A DNA stretch of 8,925 bases from Pseudomonadota bacterium (GTDB lineage Bacteria; Bdellovibrionota; Bacteriovoracia; Bacteriovoracales; Bacteriovoracaceae). The stretch lies in assembly GCA_023432655.1 (NCBI GenBank), contig JAEYUK010000006.1, positions 1 through 8,925 on the forward strand. The letters are read 5' to 3'. Shown piece after piece: positions 5,472 to 8,925 of this stretch (its first letter is position 1; each line of letters starts with the position of its first letter). The position numbers and the translations under genes were made by a program. The notes beneath the pieces are model-generated. The model did not search any database and was not told where the DNA came from. It saw only the letters and a list, made by a program, of their open reading frames with translations.

Positions 5472-7680
5472 TTTTTCCGCGGTGACCGAAAATCCAAACC
5501 AGGTCGCCGGGTAAGATCTTAACTGATGAATCAGGGTTCAAAATACGTTCATTATTTCTTTCAATCCCCACAATCAGTCCACCAAATCCTTCTCCAGATC
5601 CAACTTCGCGAATGGATTTATTCGCATGCACCGATGCTTCTGTGATGAGAATAGACTCAAGGTTATAGAGCTCATCATGGGCCGGAGTTGGTTCATTGTT
5701 TTTTGCTTCAATAAGAACTTGAGCGGTGGTCAGCTGCTCGTCTGTACCAATTAGAAAAATTTGGTCATTCGGGAGAAGTCTCTCATTTTTTGTTGGCGCG
5801 AAGATTCTTCGTTTCCCTCGGTCAATCATGGCAACTGTGGCCCCTGAGACTGCCCTGAAACGCGACTCTTCGAGAGTCAAACCGGCGAGAATTGAGTCCG
5901 AGGATAAAGTGAGGTTCACAAGTGTTGCATTCCACGGAGCAAGTTCTGGAAGCTTAGCTTGAGTCTCTAGTTTTGCAAGTTCTTTACCATTCAGATTGGC
6001 AAGGAAGTGCCTTTCAACCGATGAATAAAAAGGTTTAATAAACTTTCTGAGTGCGAAAATGATTGCACATGCAGCTAATAGGACAAAGAAAAAGAGAAAG
6101 CGGGTTGAGCTAAACTGCTTAACGATAAAGGCGGTCAAACCAAATGCCAGCAGAATTCTCATTGTAAGAATACCAATTTGCAAACTACGTAAGCGCGCCA
6201 GGGTTTGAGATTCCTCGGTGGATAGCTTCTTTGGTGTTTTTAAAACAATGGCAACAAGAAACGGTGAAGAAAGAATGACTGTAATAATAGACGCGATGAT
6301 ATTGATTGTTGATGTATTTCCGAAAGTCGAGTGTAGAAACGGAAGAAGGTAAATTCTGGACAACAAAGCAATTGCAATGACTACTACTGCATTAATTAGG
6401 GCCGCAACACCATAAATCCTCCAGATAAGACCCAGAGATCCTTCTTTGGTATCGGCCGCCATAGCAACTTCGTATTTCCTGAAATTTTCAAGAAAACGTT
6501 GAGGGATTCGTTTCTCGATCCAGTTGTAGATCGGTTCTGAAAAACGAATCATATAAGGTGTAGTGAATGTCGTAACCGCAGAAACGGCAATGATGATGGG
6601 ATAAAGGAAATCGCTGGTCACTTTTAAGCTGACTCCTAAGGTGATAATAATGAAAGAGAATTCTCCGATTTGGGCCAGACTCATTCCTGCTTGTACCGAT
6701 TGTTTAAGGCTTCTTCCGGATATGACTGCACCTAGCCCTGAACCAAAAAGTTTCCCTACAATAGTAATGGCGACGATAATGAGCACAGTTCCATAGTGCT
6801 CTTTTAAAATGGCCGGATTAATCATCATACCGACTGAAACAAAGAAAATAGCAGCAAAGAGATCTTTCACTGGGATGAGAAGGTGCTCGATACGTTCACC
6901 TTCTCTGGTTTCGGCCAGAATTGACCCCATAATGAAGGCCCCAAGGGCCGCGGAAAATCCAGCTTTAGAAGCTAAGACTACCATTAAAAAACACAGACCG
7001 ATCGAAACCACCAGCATGATTTCGTCGCTTAAATATTTCCGTACCTTGTTGAGAAGGGATGGCAAGATATAAATTCCAACCAAGAACCATATTGTTAAAA
7101 AGAAGCCCAGGCGTGCCGAAAGGAAAATTAGGTTAGAACCGGAGAAATTACCTGGAACACTGATCGCAGTAAGAAAAACCATTAAAAGAATAGCGATTAA
7201 ATCTTCAACAATTAAAATCCCAAATACCAAACTTACGAACCCTTTCCCTTTGAGTCTGGCTTCGTCGAAGGCCCTGATAATAATGGTGGTTGAAGACATC
7301 GCAAGAGCACATCCAAGGAAAAGGCTGTCCATAGATTTCCAGCCAAAAGCACGCCCGACCAGGAATCCTAATCCTGTCATCGTGATGACTTCGAAGATCG
7401 CGGAGATGGAGGCGCTTTTTCCAACTTTTGCAAGTTTCTTAAAACTGAATTCAAGGCCTAAACCAAAGAGAAGGAACATCACCCCGATCTCGGCCCATAT
7501 GTGAACGCCTTCTGTGTCGATGACTGTTGGCCATAAAGAAAAATGAGGGCCGACTGCAAAGCCTGCGATCAGGTAACCCAGGACAATCGGTTGCTTAAAT
7601 CGACTGAAGATGATGGTACTTATGGCGGCAGCAACTAAGATCACGGTTAGATCGGAGATCATAGGAGGAATATGAGTCAT
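5425..7680 (-). CDS. CPA2-family cation:proton antiporter with tandem C-terminal RCK_C domains
   Basis: This 751-residue inner-membrane protein is a monovalent cation (K+ or Na+)/H+ antiporter. Residues about 8-385 form the Na+/H+-exchanger domain of about 12 helices: QPIVLGYLIAGFAVGP at 30-45, FLLFGLGLEFSF, AMSSTTIIIRAF, and the ion-binding GILIVEDLIAI with E159/D160. Next come KAGFSAALGAFIMG, DLFAAIFFVSVGMMINP and the characteristic AQIGEFSFI. Residues about 416-545 add at least three or four further hydrophobic segments not found in classical KefB/KefC. Two RCK_C (TrkA_C) domains follow, about 580-660 and 671-742, each ending in the LPxDxxxxxG pattern (LLPNDQIFLIG, ILPGDLVWIFG). No Rossmann RCK_N (GxGxxG) domain is present, so NAD/glutathione gating as in Kef is unlikely; another cytoplasmic ligand may regulate it. 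Which cation it moves is not readable. It overlaps the HAD gene tail-to-tail. Confidence 0.93.
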   Translation of the reverse strand: MTHIPPMISDLTVILVAAAISTIIFSRFKQPIVLGYLIAGFAVGPHFSLWPTVIDTEGVHIWAEIGVMFLLFGLGLEFSFKKLAKVGKSASISAIFEVITMTGLGFLVGRAFGWKSMDSLFLGCALAMSSTTIIIRAFDEARLKGKGFVSLVFGILIVEDLIAILLMVFLTAISVPGNFSGSNLIFLSARLGFFLTIWFLVGIYILPSLLNKVRKYLSDEIMLVVSIGLCFLMVVLASKAGFSAALGAFIMGSILAETREGERIEHLLIPVKDLFAAIFFVSVGMMINPAILKEHYGTVLIIVAITIVGKLFGSGLGAVISGRSLKQSVQAGMSLAQIGEFSFIIITLGVSLKVTSDFLYPIIIAVSAVTTFTTPYMIRFSEPIYNWIEKRIPQRFLENFRKYEVAMAADTKEGSLGLIWRIYGVAALINAVVVIAIALLSRIYLLPFLHSTFGNTSTINIIASIITVILSSPFLVAIVLKTPKKLSTEESQTLARLRSLQIGILTMRILLAFGLTAFIVKQFSSTRFLFFFVLLAACAIIFALRKFIKPFYSSVERHFLANLNGKELAKLETQAKLPELAPWNATLVNLTLSSDSILAGLTLEESRFRAVSGATVAMIDRGKRRIFAPTKNERLLPNDQIFLIGTDEQLTTAQVLIEAKNNEPTPAHDELYNLESILITEASVHANKSIREVGSGEGFGGLIVGIERNNERILNPDSSVKILPGDLVWIFGHRGKIKNLKHELNLEHQEK

Positions 7681-7716
7681 ATTTTTTCCGAGAGAGAAAA
7701 TTAGAAAGTAGGTCTA

Positions 7717-7745
7717 AATATAGCTTAATTCCTGAGAAAATTGAA
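7717..7745 (-). promoter_or_regulatory. Candidate sigma70-type promoter of the antiporter gene
   Basis: On the minus strand TTCAAT (7745-7740) and TATATT (7722-7717) are separated by 17 bp. The -10 matches five of six consensus positions, the -35 only three. Transcription would start near 7710, leaving a leader of about 30 nt. A weak GGA lies 7-8 nt before the ATG at 7680. The site falls in the 71-bp gap after the secreted-protein gene, where I see no terminator hairpin, so read-through from that gene is also possible. Confidence 0.4.
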
Positions 7746-7751
7746 TTTTTT

Positions 7752-8885
7752 TTAAAGATATTGGAGAGTTATTTCCAGCTCTCGATCGCCATTACCAGAA
7801 ATGAGTTCACTTCTGTCATAGCCCTCAGCTTGGTAATTTAATTTGACTGTCTTAAACATACCGATAAATTCTTTAAAGAAAGTGTTCTTAAAATAACCAT
7901 GATAACTTGTATGGTAGGTCATGGTGTTTTCTCGATTCTGGAAAAGATCTTTTAAAAGATTGGAGCGATTAATATCTCTTCTTGGAAAGTTAAAGCGAAA
8001 CCCTTCCATTCCTTTGGCCTGAGCAATGATGGAATGAGTATCATATTGCATGATCAGTTTTGCCGCTGACTTAGACCTCATAAATGCTTCCATTACTTCT
8101 CGGGTATTATTCCAAATGCAGTAGTTATGATTTCCACCAGTAAACGTAATGACAACTTCGTTTTGGGCCTTAAAGTCATAGCGATTGTGGCCGGCCGGTG
8201 AAACAACAATAGGTACGCTCATTGGCACATTTTCCAGTTCACTCGGGTAATTACTCGGAGGCAAACGATAGTCCACATTATTCAAAAAATCTTCGATCTT
8301 AACTAAATTCCCTCGATAGTTACCTGCTTCAAGTAAAATAATCGAATGGTATTTAGGGTCACTGAGATATTTTTCAACCGGCGACTTCAGATGAGATTGC
8401 CAGTCATAAATTTTATGCGGGTGAACATTGAAATGATATAGACCATCCTGGAGCTCATATGGATAGGCGTAAGCAAAATTTACTCCGCAAGTGATTTGAG
8501 ATGTTTCAAACTCACTGGCAAAAGAAGAATTATTAACAGGTGCTAGATAAAACTCTCTTTTAGAAAGATTACTAGTTGAGACGAATTTATTATCAAAGAG
8601 AACATTGTATTGAAATTTCTTGTTAACAGATTTTAAGACAAAAACCATTGATGCGCTTTTTTCAGCGTTTTCAATTTTAAATTCCCGTTTAATAAAATCC
8701 GGGCCTTTAATTGTTGTTCCAAGCGGAGTTACAAGTTTAAATTTTTTATTAAAAGAGTATTGGCAAGTAATGTCGTAGTTTTTGTCTGTTTTAAGATAAG
8801 CCTCTGCCATTCGAGCGCTGAAGGGCACAATATCTTGGGCCCAGATGGGGCCAATGGCTATTAAAAGAATAAGGAATTTCCACAT
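7752..8885 (-). CDS. Secreted protein of unknown function with GGNHNYCIWNNTR motif
   Basis: I do not recognise this 377-residue protein. It starts with a clear Sec signal peptide (MWKFLILLIAIGPIWA, cut before Q17), so it is periplasmic, surface-located or secreted. Residues about 35-135 look beta-rich (alternating hydrophobic strands, ITCQYSF, SMVFVLKSV, FQYNVLFD) and contain C41 and C133, which could be disulfide-linked. The second half looks like a mixed alpha/beta domain: IILLEAGNYRGNLVKIEDFL, then VVITFTGGNHNYCIWNNTREVMEAFM with G250, G251, H253, C256, W258 and R262, then AAKLIMQYDTHSIIAQ. The dense run of polar and aromatic residues after a beta strand looks like an active or binding site, but no known enzyme signature fits. 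The start is placed by the signal peptide; the Shine-Dalgarno is poor. The upstream context lies outside the window. Confidence 0.85.
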   Translation of the reverse strand: MWKFLILLIAIGPIWAQDIVPFSARMAEAYLKTDKNYDITCQYSFNKKFKLVTPLGTTIKGPDFIKREFKIENAEKSASMVFVLKSVNKKFQYNVLFDNKFVSTSNLSKREFYLAPVNNSSFASEFETSQITCGVNFAYAYPYELQDGLYHFNVHPHKIYDWQSHLKSPVEKYLSDPKYHSIILLEAGNYRGNLVKIEDFLNNVDYRLPPSNYPSELENVPMSVPIVVSPAGHNRYDFKAQNEVVITFTGGNHNYCIWNNTREVMEAFMRSKSAAKLIMQYDTHSIIAQAKGMEGFRFNFPRRDINRSNLLKDLFQNRENTMTYHTSYHGYFKNTFFKEFIGMFKTVKLNYQAEGYDRSELISGNGDRELEITLQYL

Positions 8886-8925
8886 GACCTGGTTCTAAGG
8901 CACTTAAGGGCGGAATGGATAGCAC
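8886..8925. other. Upstream edge of the secreted-protein gene; nothing identified
   Basis: Forty bases remain to the right window edge. On the minus strand they contain only AGG two bases before the ATG, too close for a good ribosome site, and no convincing -10 or -35. The promoter, or an upstream operon member, must lie outside the window. Confidence 0.3.

Noticed and set aside
5470..5494. GATTTT/AAAATC inverted repeat just after the HAD stop, as a terminator
   Set aside because: The stem is six A/T-rich pairs around a 13-nt loop, no T-run follows on the plus strand, and it lies within antiporter codons; it is too weak to call.
6809..7504. Plus-strand reading frames of 84-87 codons opposite the antiporter gene
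   Set aside because: They are arginine/proline-rich mirror frames of hydrophobic helix codons; the antiporter reading is unquestionable.
7662..7704. Plus-strand AGGAGG plus ATG opening a ten-codon mini-gene at the start of the antiporter gene
   Set aside because: The AGGAGG is the complement of the antiporter's Pro-Pro codons, spacing to the ATG is only about 3 nt, and a ten-residue peptide cannot be supported from sequence alone.

Overview
The window is a compact, gene-dense bacterial chromosome segment. It holds eight protein genes, one of them cut by the left edge, and about 97% of it is coding by eye. Nearly every gene lies on the minus strand; the exception is a HAD phosphatase at 4839-5471. 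DNA composition is AT-rich (roughly 40-43% GC by eye), with Lys/Asn/Ile-rich proteins, lipoprotein and Sec signals, and a TonB-dependent receptor, so the cell is Gram-negative. The mix of recognisable families with secreted proteins I cannot place fits Bdellovibrionota (Bacteriovorax/Peredibacter-like). That placement is an inference from style and composition, not a proven assignment.

Layout, read in minus-strand transcription order from the right. (1) 8885-7752: a secreted protein of unknown function with a distinctive GGNHNYCIWNNTR stretch. (2) 7680-5425: a CPA2-type cation:proton antiporter with extra C-terminal membrane helices and two tandem RCK_C domains but no RCK_N, preceded by a plausible promoter. 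(3) Convergent to it, 4839-5471 (+): a PGP-like HAD hydrolase whose 3' end overlaps the antiporter gene by 47 bp. (4) From the short AT-rich divergent gap at 4782-4838, a four-gene minus-strand run, 4781 down to 812. It comprises an exported helical-repeat protein, a lipoprotein with a cysteine cluster and a papain-like Cys/His/Asn arrangement, rlmG (23S rRNA m2G1835 methyltransferase) and an EamA/DMT permease. Two junctions are ATGA overlaps and the third gap is 21 bp, so this is very probably one operon. (5) 744-1 (running off the window): the N-terminal third of a TonB-dependent receptor whose plug carries a CxxxM motif like that of copper receptor OprC, behind its own 67-bp leader.

No rRNA, tRNA, CRISPR array, insertion sequence, prophage gene or clear intrinsic terminator was seen. 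The items most worth following are the translationally coupled exported pair (helical-repeat protein plus papain-like lipoprotein), the possible metal site of the receptor, the unrecognised secreted protein, and a strong excess of GGCC. Most of those GGCC sites are alanine GCC codons preceded by a G-ending codon.
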